Made by a program: the position numbers and the translations under genes. Below the pieces are notes generated by a model. That model saw nothing but the letters and a program-made list of their open reading frames with translations. It ran no database searches and had not been told where the DNA came from. A DNA stretch of 64,000 nt from Halichoerus grypus (taxonomy: Eukaryota > Chordata > Mammalia > Carnivora > Phocidae): positions 133,159,966 to 133,223,965 of the forward strand of contig NC_135718.1 in NCBI RefSeq assembly GCF_964656455.1. Reading direction: 5' to 3'. Shown piece after piece: positions 11,985 to 23,431 of the stretch (the stretch's first letter is position 1; the number at the start of each line of letters is the position of its first letter).

Positions 11985-13110
11985 AAGTGGAACCACGATG
12001 CCTCTAGCTCTGTTCTTCCTCAAGATTTTTTGGCTATTTTGGATCTTTTGTGGTTCCATATAAATTTCAGAATTGGCTTTTCCATTTCTTGAAAAATGCC
12101 ATTGGAATTTCGATAGGAATTAAGTTGAATCTATCACTTTGAGTAGTATGGACATTTTAACAATATTAATTCTTCAAATCCATGAACATGGGACATCTTT
12201 CCATTATTTGTATCTTCTTCAATTTCTTTCATCAATATCTTATAGTTTTCCACGTACATCTTTCACTTTCTTGGTGAAGTTTATTCCTATTTTGTTTTTT
12301 TTGATACTTTCATAAATGGGATTATTCTTATTTTTTTAAGGCTAGTCAAATGAAGCAGTGAGAGTTAAGAAGGAGTAACGAAATACGTAACTGGTTATAA
12401 TCAATTAATTTTAAACACCACTGTACTTGGTTCAGCTAGAATTGTTTTCTTGATTTCCTTTTGTTGATGTAAAAAAATGCAACTGATTTTTGTACGTTGA
12501 TTTTGTATCCTGCAACTTTACTGAATTTGTTTATTAGTTATAACAGTTTTTTTGGAGTCTTTAGGGTTTTCTACATATTGGATTGTGTCACTTGGAAACA
12601 TATTTTTACTTCCTCCTTTTGAATTTGAATGCCTTCTATTTCTTTTTTGTTCTTTCTCATCTACTTGCTCGTGTTAGTACTTCCAGTACTGTGTTAAATA
12701 GAAGTGGGGAAGGTGGACATTCTTGCCTTGTACAATATTTTAGAGGAAAAGCTTTCCATTTTTCTTCATTGATTATGATGTTGGCTCTAGAGGTTTTTTT
12801 AGTAAATGTTCTCATTGTGTGAGGAGGTTTCCTTTTATAGCTATTTTGTTGAGAGTTTTTATCAGATATGTATACTGAACATTTCAAATGCCTTTTCTGC
12901 ATTTATTAAGATGATATTTTAATCTTTTATCCTGTTATTGTGGTATATCCCATGGATTGATTTGCATATGTTAAACCAATCTTTCATTCCAAGGATAAAT
13001 CCCACTTGGTCTTGGTATATAATCTTTTTGATGTGCTGTCAAACTCAGCTTGCTGGATTTATTGAAAATTTTGCATCTATGTTATCTTGAATACATTTGA
13101 TAGGTATGAT
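11985..13110 (-). mobile_element. Old L1 ORF2 fragment, antisense, interrupted
   Basis: Antisense old L1 reverse-transcriptase region. On the plus strand the landmarks run 'ttttggctattttggatctttt', 'aattcttcaaatccatgaacatggg', 'cctgcaactttactgaatttg', 'aggtggacattcttgcc' and 'ccaaggataaatcccacttgg', in the expected antisense order. Stops and indels are abundant. A Y3 RNA pseudogene splits it at 12340-12437. Confidence 0.92.
12340..12437 (-). pseudogene. Y3 RNA pseudogene (retroposed)
   Basis: Y RNAs are ~100-nt pol III transcripts that bind Ro60 and form a stem from their two ends. On the minus strand this 98-nt segment follows Y3 RNA end to end: the 5' stem is diverged (agctgaacc for the usual ggctggtccga), then come cagtggtgttta, the loop with ccagttac, and a 3' stem cattTGACTAGCC that is intact. 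After the 3' end there is TT followed by an A-rich tail on the minus strand (T7 on plus at 12331-12337) instead of the genic T-run terminator. The surrounding L1 sequence resumes on both sides with a diverged ~12-bp repeat (gattattctta / aattgttttctt), a likely TSD. These are marks of L1-mediated retroposition. About 15-20 substitutions and no upstream pol III elements, so a dead copy. The family call comes from memory of Y3. Confidence 0.88.
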
Positions 13111-14310
13111 GTAAGTTACTTCTTTATCCTAAAGATACAACCTATAAGGTATTTTATAATACAAAAAGAGAAAACTTTTATTTAATAGACAAATGAAATG
13201 ACATAAATAATTAACAGGATTCACAAGTCATAGAACCAGTGTCATAGTAGTGAAGAAATGCCTAATTTATTTTCCACATGAAGGATTAAATGTCCTTATG
13301 TACGTTTAGGAAAAAAAGGGAATAATCATAAGCACAAAGACCATTTTATAGTAACTGAAATGCATTATGAGAGAGACACATATTAGTTATTTATCTTAAT
13401 ATGAAAGTTTGAATTAATATCCAAACAAAAAGGTCATTTACAGATATAAAAGCAAGTAGTAAATTAGAGATGTTTATTCTTTCATCTTTTTATTTTTTAT
13501 TATTGTTAGCAAATATTATTCTTTTTTTTGCAAATATTATTTTCAACATGCCTTTATCAGAATTCTTATTGAGAGATTTGTATAACTCATCAAAAACAAA
13601 AGCAAAAAATTAAATTATTATTTTAGAAAATAAAAGTTCAGTATAGTAACTATTGTCATCATTGGGATTAAACAAACAATATCAAGTTAAACTGATTGTG
13701 AAGTATAGTTTCAACATTTTTTTAATAGCAGCTCTTTTTAAAATCTATACTTATGATTTCTTATGCAAAGTGTAATTATAATTTTTCAAATTAAGTTCTA
13801 TTGTATGAAAGTGTCTTTTCTGTCAAAAAACGAGGGAATATTAAGAGCACCAGAATATTAACTACATTTGTGAAGAAAGCAGAGACCCTTTTTGAACTCA
13901 CAGGCTGTTATTTGACTCATCACATCTTTAATTAGGTGGAAAAAAAATAGAATCTCAAAGACTATATTGAGGTATTTCTTAAAAGTGTAAAATCTTACAG
14001 TCAGATAAAAAATAAGAAACTATGAATCCTTAAGACTTTAGTTGTGAGGAAAACTCACTGTGATGTGTGAAACTTTCATTATTAATATAACAGGGCACAT
14101 TTGTAGCAATTTTACATGAAATTCAGATGTGACAAAAAAAGATATAAGGTTTTTACAAGGTCTTTTCAGTATTTAGCTTAGCAGTTAAAATAAAAAGTGA
14201 TTATTTTCATCTGTAAGGATGATTTAAGTCATAGAATGTATGTGTTTTATTTATTCATTTATCAAACAAAGATTTAGGAAATGACTGCTATGTACTCTAC
14301 TGTTTAATGA

Positions 14311-14312
<2 letters not shown>
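13111..14312. other. AT-rich sequence, no gene
   Basis: Nothing assignable. gcaaatattatt occurs twice within about 13508-13545. Confidence 0.55.

Positions 14313-14348
<36 letters not shown>
14313..14348 (+). repeat. (GT)n microsatellite
   Basis: About 18 uninterrupted GT units; likely polymorphic. Confidence 0.95.
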
Positions 14349-14351
<3 letters not shown>

Positions 14352-14775
14352 ACAGCAGTGTCTGATTTAGGCACTGAGTATATACCCAATGAAATATATA
14401 TTATTTTTGTTTTCAAGGAGCTCATGACCTAGTAGTGCACATATTGAGTAAGTTAAGTTCCAACAGAAAATTTATAGACTAGAGAGTAAATTGAACTGAC
14501 AACGGAGAACTGAATTGAGAACAAGTTCAATGATGGTAAATCCAATATGTCTGAGTGTCAATTAGCAACTTCAAGTGAAAGTTGTTTAAGCTTAAGAGCT
14601 AATTGTGAATGAAGTCTTTTTTTCCTATCCCTTCCTGGAATGTCAAAAAATGTTGCAGTTTCTACTGTAAGGCATGAGAAGGGATTCCAGTACAAGACTG
14701 GAGAAAAGTTCCAAAATATCACAAAGTAAAAAAAAAAATGCTATTAGCTAAAAGTAATTAAGAAAAGAAGGAAAT

Positions 14776-14935
14776 CTGTTTCTCCTGCAGAGAAAGAGAG
14801 AGCATGAGAGGATTGGAGGAGAAGGGGGGGGGGGGGAAGAGGAAGAGGAGGGCAAAAGGGGTGAAGAAGCAAGAAGGAGGAGAAAAGCAAGAGTATGAAA
14901 AGAGGAAGGAGAGGGAGGAAAGAGGAGAGGGATGC
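14776..14935 (+). repeat. Purine-rich low-complexity tract with G13 run
   Basis: Nearly all-purine strand over ~160 bp (GA, GGA and AAG units), including 13 consecutive G at 14824-14836. The minus-strand open frame rich in Leu/Pro/Ser is an artefact of this composition. Confidence 0.92.
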
Positions 14936-15441
14936 ATTTGTATTTAGTAACAAAAGTGATAAGTATTAACTGTGGAATATTTGGAGAATATCAAAATGCT
15001 TAAAAATAAAATAAAAATCCTCTATAAGCCTTGCATCCAATGAAAATGATCATTAATATTGCAGCAAGCGAGCTTTTAGATATATGTATTTATATGCATG
15101 GCAGAGGTAGCTCTACTGTCAATATTTGTCCTCTCTTCATCCTAGGCATATAATCAGCTTATCTTTTTCATATTTTTGAACAGTTATTTGAGGCTCTGTG
15201 CCTGAATTTTGGAAAAAACTACTTGTCCAGAACAGTTGAATGAGGTTGTACTTTTCTGTAGCCTGATCAGCCTGGATCTACAGGAGGTTAGGAATTTGAA
15301 GTGGAAGGAGAGCCTCTCTTAAAGCTGCTTGACTACAAATTCTTACACTGAATTGCTGCATAATGAGAAATGAACTTTTATTGTATATGGTCTCTGACTT
15401 GTTTTTAAACAACAGTTTGCATACTTTCAGTAATATATCAA

Positions 15442-15645
15442 TAATTATTTTGGGGCTCCTGGGTGGCTCCATCGGACTCTTGGTTTTGGCTCAGGTCACC
15501 ATCTTCAGGTTGTGAGACAGACCCCACGTCAGGCTCCACATTCAGTGGGGAGTCTGCTCGAGATTCTCTCCCTCTCCCTCTACCCCTCCCCTGCTTGGGT
15601 ACTCCCCCACTCAAATAAATAAAACTTTTAAAAAGTAATTATTTT
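15442..15645 (+). mobile_element. Can-SINE with 10-bp TSDs
   Basis: The SINE starts with ggggctcctgggtggctcc at 15452 and ends in aaataaataaaacttttaaaaag. A part of the head between box A and box B is missing (catcggactctt joins directly). Flanks taattatttt at 15442-15451 and 15636-15645 are identical. Confidence 0.92.
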
Positions 15646-17985
15646 ATCATATCATTATTTTATCATATATGGGATAATTAATTTAATGTTTCATAGTATA
15701 AGCTCAACAAATAACTAAACACTTCACAAAGCTTTGATTTTGGAGAAAAGTTTACCAAATTCAGTGGCAGTGCTTTTGAGGCGCATTACCCATGTGTTAA
15801 ATGAAAGAATGCAAAGTATGCAAAGTAATTTTTTACTGAAATTATGGCTTATATTTAATTTTCAGTGGTACTATGTTTAGACATTACATGTTTAATAATA
15901 AATATTTATTATCCTGTTGGCTAATTTGTAATGATTTACTATGCTAATAAATTGTTACTATTTGATAAAATGCTAATAATTAAAATATTTTAATTTACAA
16001 CATTTAAACATTGCTTTTTTTTCTTAAATACGATTCCCCTTAACATCCCCAAAACTGGAAAACAATGCAATTCTTTTGCAAACATCTATAGTACCTGGAA
16101 TCAAGTTGACTTTAAAGGCACCTTGAATTCTCAGAAACAGCCTCAGTTTTAAAAGTGAATCAAGCCATAAATGGATAAACATTGTTAACAGGACTAACAA
16201 GTGATAGACTGGAATCTCATAAAAGTGAAGTGAGTGGCTGTATCTCACAATCCAATCTGTAATAACCCAGTTTTCTTTCCAAAGACCAATACCTTCAATG
16301 TCACTAGGTTAGAATCTAGATAAGACTTTAGGAAGAGGTGATCAGAGTTCTGAAACCAATGTGTGAAGAGAAGAGGGATTTATCTTTTTTGAGTATTTAT
16401 AAGAGGTGTTTAGTAAGATATACTGTACCAGTACAGAAATTTAAATTAGCAAAGGCAAAGATTTCATAGAATACCTATTCAATGTTTAAGGTGAAAAGAG
16501 AAGTACCATTTATTTATCATATTTTATGTAATGATTTCTAATGAAAAATATCTCATGTATTTCTATATGTTCATTATTATCACCTCATTTTAGGGAGGAG
16601 ACTTGGAGAAATCTAAGCTAATAATGCTAATAAATGGTGGACTTGAAACTAGAAGGTAATTTCTGTGATCTTGTGCCAATATTATTTAATGGGATAACCA
16701 TGGTTACAGAATGTGAAAGACGGAGACCAAAAAAAGTGCTGGTTTTATACAATGTTTGTGTAAAATTGATTTTAGATATATAATGATATGCTATGGAAAT
16801 TTTTAAATATTATGAAACTATAGAAGAACACTCTGAGAATGCTCTGAGCATTTCTGTCTTCATAATATGTCCATTGATAAGGAGAAGTTTAATATCTTCT
16901 TTTAAATAGATGCCAAAGGACATAATACTATATAGTATTCTTGCCAAAAGTTAGGAATACCCAAGTACTAAATGGTGAACAGATAACAGAGGGATGGCCA
17001 AATAACTTATAAATAGGGTATATTGGGCTTTAAATTTTAATTCCAATAAAAATAGCACCCAATAACCCAAAAACAAAAAGGGCAAACCCCAAATCTTAAT
17101 TTAGATTTTAAAAAACTACAAATTTTCATCAAAAGTTTAGTTAGAACAACCCATGGTGACTTTCTGCTTAATAAAGTTTTTGAAGTCCTTCTGAAATCCT
17201 TTAATCACAGGGGATTAAGTTAGCTCCTTATTCATTAAAGAGGCAATTACTTCAGTACAGGTTGTGCTGAATGACATGGATATGACAAATAAAGCTATGA
17301 GAGAAAATATTCCACATTTTTCATGAGTTATTTTCATTTATATTCTGAACATGAAGGCATTCCGATCACTCTAATGGTTAAATACAATATAAGATTGCCT
17401 TTACAAGAGAGTGGATACTTGCACATTTGCTTCGAGAGCATAAGACTAAATCAAAATGTGTATAAATATGATACTAAAGAATATTTTAGTAGTTAATGTA
17501 CTCAGCTTTGGGAGCATCCCCAATGAAGGGTATTTAACAAGTATGCTGTGAAGGTTCCAGGTTGTGAATTTTGCCAGTGTACATTTGATATTTGGATATA
17601 TCTAGGGCAGTGTTTGCAGTTCTAGCATTGAATGATATTCAGAAGTTTAATTACTAGACAATCTTATTTCACACAGCAAGTTGCATGCAAAGCCTGAGTA
17701 TTGTAGGTCATTTTCAGCTATCAACTTGTTTTACTCACCATGCTTGATAACCAAGCAGGTAATTTTTTCTTCCCTTGGTCATGCTATCAGGCCCTGATCC
17801 CATAACATTTTCCATGTCTGCACATTCTCATTGTATCACTGGTGAGCTCTTATGAATGTATCAGTTTCACAGTATCAGTCCTTTCCAAGTGATACACCAG
17901 ATACTAAATATAACATCTGGTTATATTTTACACTCAAGTTGCCAAGGTTTACCCTTTCATCTAGAATATTGTAGCATATTCTCAC
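15646..17985. other. AT-rich sequence, no gene
   Basis: 2.3 kb in which I recognise no gene, RNA or repeat family. No long open frame with protein-like composition. Confidence 0.55.
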
Positions 17986-17989
17986 TTTC

Positions 17990-18340
17990 TGTTACTTCAT
18001 TTGTAATACTCTTCTCCCAAGTATCTCCTTAATACACTTTACTTTTCTTCTTTCCCGCCTATGACTAATGGTCAGTTGTGAAAAACTTGGTCTCACCACC
18101 TGATCTAAATTATAATTTCTTTCTCTGGCAGTCATTATCAACTTACTCTGTTTCATTTTATTTTGTTGCACTCGGAACTTGATATTTATATTTTATTTGT
18201 ATATTTTATTTCTCTTCCATTAAATCGGAAACTCCGGGAGCTCAAAGATTAAAGTGTAGCATTATAGTACACACACTGTCTGTAACAGTGCTTGCTACGA
18301 AGCAGTATGCAGTCAGCAGATATTTGTCAAATAAAGTAAT
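17990..18340 (+). mobile_element. LINE2 (L2) 3' fragment
   Basis: Pyrimidine-rich 3' part of an L2. Landmarks are 'tttattttgttgcactcgg', 'ttccattaaatcggaaactcc' (the 'actagaatgtaagctcc' position), 'taacagtgcttgctac' and 'agatatttgtcaaataaa'. The order fits the usual L2 end. Old. Confidence 0.7.
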
Positions 18341-19679
18341 AAGGAGGTCTTTATCAGATAAAGGAAAGAATGGATAAATTCTTGGAGGCAACAGAAAAAT
18401 ATCCCTCGAGTTTCTATGCAAGAGTGTTTTTGTCTCTCATAGACGGTTCAGAATGGTCAGTTCAAAATGTTTACTGATCAGCAAAATATTTAAATATAAC
18501 TAGAAAAATTCTATGCATGGTACTAATTCCACTTTCTACTTTGTTGGTTTCTGAAAAAAAAAAAAAAAAAAAACCTTGCCTTGATATTTTTTGTAGCAAG
18601 TTTCATCCATTTATTGAATACTATAACTGATCATTTTATGTGAATTTACATGCCTAATAACAAAATGCTTGCCCAACTGGAAAGATTTATTTTTTACCAT
18701 GACTTGACAACAGATTTATAAAAAACATTTCTTATGAGTCAAAGAAAATAATAGGTTTAATTTTTTTTAACCAACTGAAAGAGTCAACTATTAATATTGT
18801 ATTTTAAACCTCTATAAAGCGGAATTGAACCAATGATTGTAAAGCAAACACAGTTTAAACAATTAAAAAGCTTTTTCTCCAGAGGAAGGCAACTTTCTCA
18901 AAGGTGTAGATGGGAACCCTAATTTTTATCAATAGTTTTTATGATAAAAATTTCACATGGTGGATCAAAAAACAATGAAAAATGATGTTATTTTCTTGGA
19001 AAAACAACAAATCTTTTACCAATTCCAAGGTGCACATTATGTTTTGGTTTATAAGTTTTATATGATGCTATGTATAAAGTAATTTACATACTGTTTTTCA
19101 CTTTTTTCTTTTGCTACTAGTATGTCTAATTATGGGTGTGTATAAAACATGTACAAAATTGTTTCTTACCATTTAAAATGACAGAATATGCCACTTAGGA
19201 AAGACATACCTCTATAATTTGAAATAACTCCCTATCTATTTCTAAATCAAAATGGCCCATTTCTTCTAATAATAACATTTATTAAAATATTATACCAATT
19301 TTTAAGAGCCATCCTATTAATTATACCACTATCCACAAGTTTAGAATTTTTAAGTTATTGAGTCATACTAGTCAAAGCTTAATGACAGTTTTGTATCATT
19401 CACTTAACCATATTTTAAATATTTAATGAAGTTAAATTGTCTGGTAGGAAGGCAGCATGATGTTGTACAATAATTTCTATGGTGGATCCCTAGGCTTCCT
19501 AAAAATTTGTATGTAATATCCACACAAAAATCACTTAAAAAATTAAATGGCTAAGCAGTTACGTTTTAAACTGCCTGAAAAGCATAGTGTCGGCATATTG
19601 TGTTTTACATATATCAGATGTTTATATATTTTTTTCTTTTAAATATGTCCACTGCTTAAATAATGTTTAAGAAGGAATT
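18341..19679. other. AT-rich sequence, no gene
   Basis: No coding signal. An A-tract of 20 lies at 18554-18573. Confidence 0.55.
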
Positions 19680-19820
19680 ATCCAGTGGAAATAGGGTGGA
19701 ATTTGGAGTGACAAGACCAGGGTTTGAATTGTTTCTTCACTGTGCTATTTCTATGGCCTTGTTACATATAACTCAGGTTCAGTTACTGAACCTAATCAAA
19801 CCAATAATATCTGAAGAGAA
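19680..19820 (+). repeat. MIR SINE, sense
   Basis: 'ggagtgacaagaccagggtttgaatt' matches the MIR box B region and is followed by 'ctatttctatggccttgttac', 'aactcaggttcag' and 'aatcaaaccaataatatctg'. Diverged. Confidence 0.6.
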
Positions 19821-19934
19821 GTTTGTATGCTTTTGCTTAGCCATTGGAAGAGAAAAGAAATGTATTTCTCACCAAAGACCATCCTTCCGTGGAGGTTGAT
19901 AAGCCTCTCACAATAATAATAATAATAAAAAACT

Positions 19935-20155
19935 ACTGATATTAGGAGCCAACCATGTTCTGGACAATTTTAAGATCATAGAGTATAAGTTGCCTCCTTA
20001 ATCCTCACAGCAGCCCCAGAATTTCAGTATGATTCCCACTACACAGATGAGAAAAGTAAATTTCAGAATTAGTTATCTTGCAGCATATCATCCCATTAAT
20101 AACACGATGGAACTCGGACTTGAATACAAGGAGTCCTTGCAGAGGACTCCAGAAA
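19935..20155 (-). repeat. MIR SINE, antisense
   Basis: Reverse-complement MIR landmarks: 'ctccttaatcctcacagcagcccc', 'ttcccactacacagatgag' and 'actcggacttgaatacaagg'. A second MIR piece close to the sense copy at 19680. Confidence 0.75.
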
Positions 20156-20336
20156 CAGTCCTCTTACCTTTTATTAAGAATTGCCTTTTGTATCAGTGTT
20201 TTCACGTCAGCAGTGTTAAAAACAATTATTCATAGCCATTTATGGACACATAGAAGTGTCTATTGAAATGCAGCTGAAAACAATCAGCAGAAAATGTGTT
20301 GGTTTAAATAATAGTTTACCATCCTAATTTCCTCCC

Positions 20337-20531
20337 TTTTTTTTTTTTTTAAAGATTTATTTATTTGACAGAGAGACACAGCGAGAGAGGGAACACAAGC
20401 AGGTGGAGTGGGAGAGGGAGAAGCAGGCTTCCCGCTGAGCAGGGAGCCCAATGCGGGGCTCCATCCCAGGACCCCGGGACCATGACCCAAGCCGAAGGCA
20501 GATGCTTAATGACTGAGCCACCCAGGCACCC
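20337..20531 (-). mobile_element. Can-SINE, inverted
   Basis: A T14 tail at 20337-20350 is followed by aaagatttatttatttgac, a purine-rich middle and a head ending gccacccaggcaccc. No convincing TSD. It directly precedes an LTR. Confidence 0.94.
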
Positions 20532-20541
20532 TAGAAAAATA

Positions 20542-20906
20542 CCCAATGCAATGGACTGAATATTTGTGTCCCCCAAAATGAATATGTTGAAATCCTACTG
20601 CATAATGCCATGGTATTAGGAGGTAGGGCTGTTGGTATGTGATAAGGTCATAGGGGTTGAGCCCTCATCAATGGGATTAGTGCCCTTATAAAAAGGATCC
20701 CTCTCATCCTCTTTCCATCATGTGGGGACACAAAGAGAGGTTGGCAGTGTGCAATTAGGACTCGGATCTCACCAGACATGGAATCTGCTGGCACCTTGAT
20801 CTCAGACTTGCAGCCTCCAGAGTTTGAAAAATACATTTCTATTATTTATAAGCCACTCAGACTCTGGCCTTCTGTTACAGCATTCTAAATTGAATAGGAC
20901 ACCCAG
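20542..20906 (+). mobile_element. Solo LTR, MLT1-type (ERVL-MaLR)
   Basis: The LTR spans 20547-20901 with TG...CA ends. Landmarks are 'tggactgaatatttgtgtcccc', 'atgttgaaatcctac', 'gggattagtgcccttataaa', 'catgtggggacac', 'ctggcaccttgatctcagactt' and 'tttataagccactcagac'. Imperfect 5-bp flanks cccaa / cccag fit a MaLR TSD. There are no internal genes; it is a solo LTR. Family named from memory. Confidence 0.88.
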
Positions 20907-21580
20907 GGAAGTTAAAACAAGCAAACAAAAAACCCTCAAATTGCAATAAAACCAGAAACAAAATTCTCTATTCTATAACTTCCACGAGTTAAAATGGGCA
21001 GATATTAAATCAATAAATGCTGAAATATCAAGTTGGGAATAGTTAAGGGAAGACGTGTTGCAGGAATAGTGCACAGAAGGGGTTGTTACTTGTACATCTG
21101 CTGTTGGAGGAGGATCTAAACACTGTTTCACTTATAGGATATATCCTCTAAAACATTTTAGCTGTACTCTTGAACTTAGAGCAATTTTAGTTAATAATTG
21201 TTAAATTCATATATATATAATATTTTGTATATATATTATACATATCCATAATATATCCTTTTATACACACACACACATATATATATATATCTTTTTTGCT
21301 GAAACCACCACTAATATTTAGTTCAGAAGGAAAGGATTTTACTACCATAATAGTGAATTATGACATATATTGAAGGAAAAAAATGTTTAATGTCAAAAAT
21401 TGAGTTATTCTCTATAATATTAAGTGGAAGTAGATGCTCTCTACTTTTCATGTGGAAGTGGACCAATGTCTGTAAAGAGTGACAAATAAAGTTAATACTG
21501 ATTCCAAACAACAAAAAAAATTGAGTTAAAAATTAAATAAAATTTGTTGAAACTAAAAATGGATTAGAAAATAGAAAAGA
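20907..21580. other. AT-rich sequence with TA/CA low complexity
   Basis: Alternating TA and CA runs at about 21209-21290. No gene. Confidence 0.6.
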
Positions 21581-22460
21581 GGGGAGGGGGAAAGATGGCA
21601 GAGGAGTAGGGGACCCTATTTCAACTGGTCCCTGGAATTGAGCTGGATATCTACCAGACCACTCTGAGCACCCACAAAACCAGCCTGAGATGTAAGAAGA
21701 TCTGGATCTCTACAAACAGAATATCGCAGGTGGTTGGTTGTGAGGTACGAAGTGGGGAGCCGTGATTCTATGGGCAGATATTGGAGGATAAACGGCAGCG
21801 GGAGGGAGCCTGGCCATGGGGATCCTACACCGCCGGTGAGTGACAGCCTCGCGCGCTGCAGACGGGCACAGACTTGCAGACCGGTAGTGTCAGGAAAGGA
21901 CTTTAGGGCAGCCCCTGGGGTGGAAACCCGGAGTGGCAGAGTCGCACGCGCACCCGCGACCCAGGAGCGGCTGGCGGTTTTAGAAGCACAAAGGGCAGAG
22001 ACGCGCCCCGACCTGGAGGCAGGACTGGGAGCGCTGCGGAGGGGCGCACAAACCAAGATGCTGTAGTTTATAGCAACACGGACAGAAAAGGAGACAGTGG
22101 GGCCTGGAGAGCTCACTGAAGAACAGACTGGGGTCTCTCTGCTCTGAGGCAGAGGGTTGGAAACGGTCTCTTCTGCTCTGACTCGCGGAAGAGACGTGGA
22201 AAGTCACCAGAGAAAGCCGCCAGAGAACAAAAGCCCCGAAGACTGATTCCCGCTGAGCCCATCCCCCACCACAGGGGCGCAGGGCAACTCCGCCCAAACA
22301 GGGTTGCCTGAGTAACAGTGCGGCAGGCTCCTCCCACAGAAGATAGGCTGGGAAAACAAGAGGCCAGGAACCCTAAGGTCCCAAGAAAACAGGTGCATCT
22401 TGCTTGGGTTCTGGTCAATAATTTGGACTCTATACATTCCCTCAAACACCCATCAACAGA
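21581..22460 (+). promoter_or_regulatory. L1 5' UTR / internal promoter region
   Basis: Richer in G+C and CpG than anything else in the window (especially 21780-22290). In L1 elements this part holds the internal pol II promoter. Open frames on both strands here are composition effects, not genes. Promoter activity is inferred from the family. Confidence 0.8.
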
Positions 22461-23431
22461 ATGACTAGGAAGAGGAGCCCCCAAAATAGAAAAGACTCAG
22501 AGATTATGACTTATGCTGCAGATTTAAAATGGATACAGATATAACCAAGATGTTGGAGATGGAATTCAGGCTAGCAATTGTGAAGACAATGGCTAGAATG
22601 GAGAAATCAATTAATGGCAACATAGAGTCTCCAAGGGCAGAAATGAAAGATGAATTGGCAGAACTTAAAAATGCTATCAATGAGATCCAATCCAATCTAG
22701 ATAATCTAACAGCTAGGGTAACTGAGGCAGAAGAGAGACTAAGCGACCTGGAAGACAATATAATAGATAAAAAGGGAAAAGAGGAGGCCAGGGAAAAACA
22801 ACTCAGAATCCATGAAAATAGAATTAGAGAAATAAGTGACACCATGAAGCGTTCCAATGTCAGAATAATTGGAATCCCGGAGGGAGTAGAGAGAGAGAGA
22901 GGACTAAAAGATGTATTTGAGCAAATTGTAGCTGAGAACTTCCCTAATCTGGGGAATGAAACAAACATTCGTGTCCTAGAGGCAGAGAGGACCCCTTCCA
23001 AGCTCAAGGAAAACAGGCCAAGACCCTGGCATGTAATAGTAAAACTTGCAAATCTTAGAACCAAGGAAACCATCTTAAGGGCAGTTAGGGGGAGGAGATT
23101 CCTAACGTACAGAGGGAGGGACATCAGAATAACGTCAGACCTATCCACAGAGACCTGGCAAGCCAGAAAGGCCTGGCAAGACATATTCAAGGTACTAAAT
23201 GAGAAGAACATGCAGCCAAGAATACTTTATCCGGCAAGGCTTTCATTTAGAATGGATGGAGAGATGCAGAACTTCCATGACTGGCAGAAACTGAAAGAAT
23301 ATGTGACCACTAAGCCAGCCCTGCAAGAAATATTAAGGGGGGGTTCTATAAGGAGAAAGACCCCAAGAGTGATATACAATGGAAATTTACAGGGACAATC
23401 TATAAAAACAACGTCTTCACAGGCAACATGA
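22461..23431 (+). pseudogene. L1 ORF1p (RNA-binding chaperone), one frameshift
   Basis: ORF1p is the trimeric RNA-binding protein of the L1 RNP. The expected start is ATG 22461 (reads MTRKRSPQNRK), but this frame stops about 30 codons on. The rest is open from ATG 22529 in another frame for 300 aa to TGA 23429-23431, consistent with loss of one A in the A-run at 22526-22529. From 22529: residues ~20-100 form a charged heptad-like coiled coil; ~108-195 the RRM domain (NVRIIGIPEGVERERGLKD); ~195-265 the C-terminal domain (ILYPARLSFRM). The stop overlaps the first ATG of ORF2. Nucleotides 22554-22684 were also copied into ORF2. Confidence 0.93.

Noticed and set aside
14744..14953. Leu/Pro-rich minus-strand frame resembling a signal peptide
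   Set aside because: Product of the purine-rich low-complexity tract.
20365..20559. Open frames on both strands around 20284-20576
   Set aside because: They read through a Can-SINE.
21616..22484. Several overlapping open frames on both strands
   Set aside because: They lie in the G+C-rich L1 5' UTR; no domain, and low stop density reflects composition.
22504..23211. 235-codon minus-strand frame
   Set aside because: Antisense of L1 ORF1. Its partial recurrence at 24251-24475 minus is explained by the copied ORF1 block.
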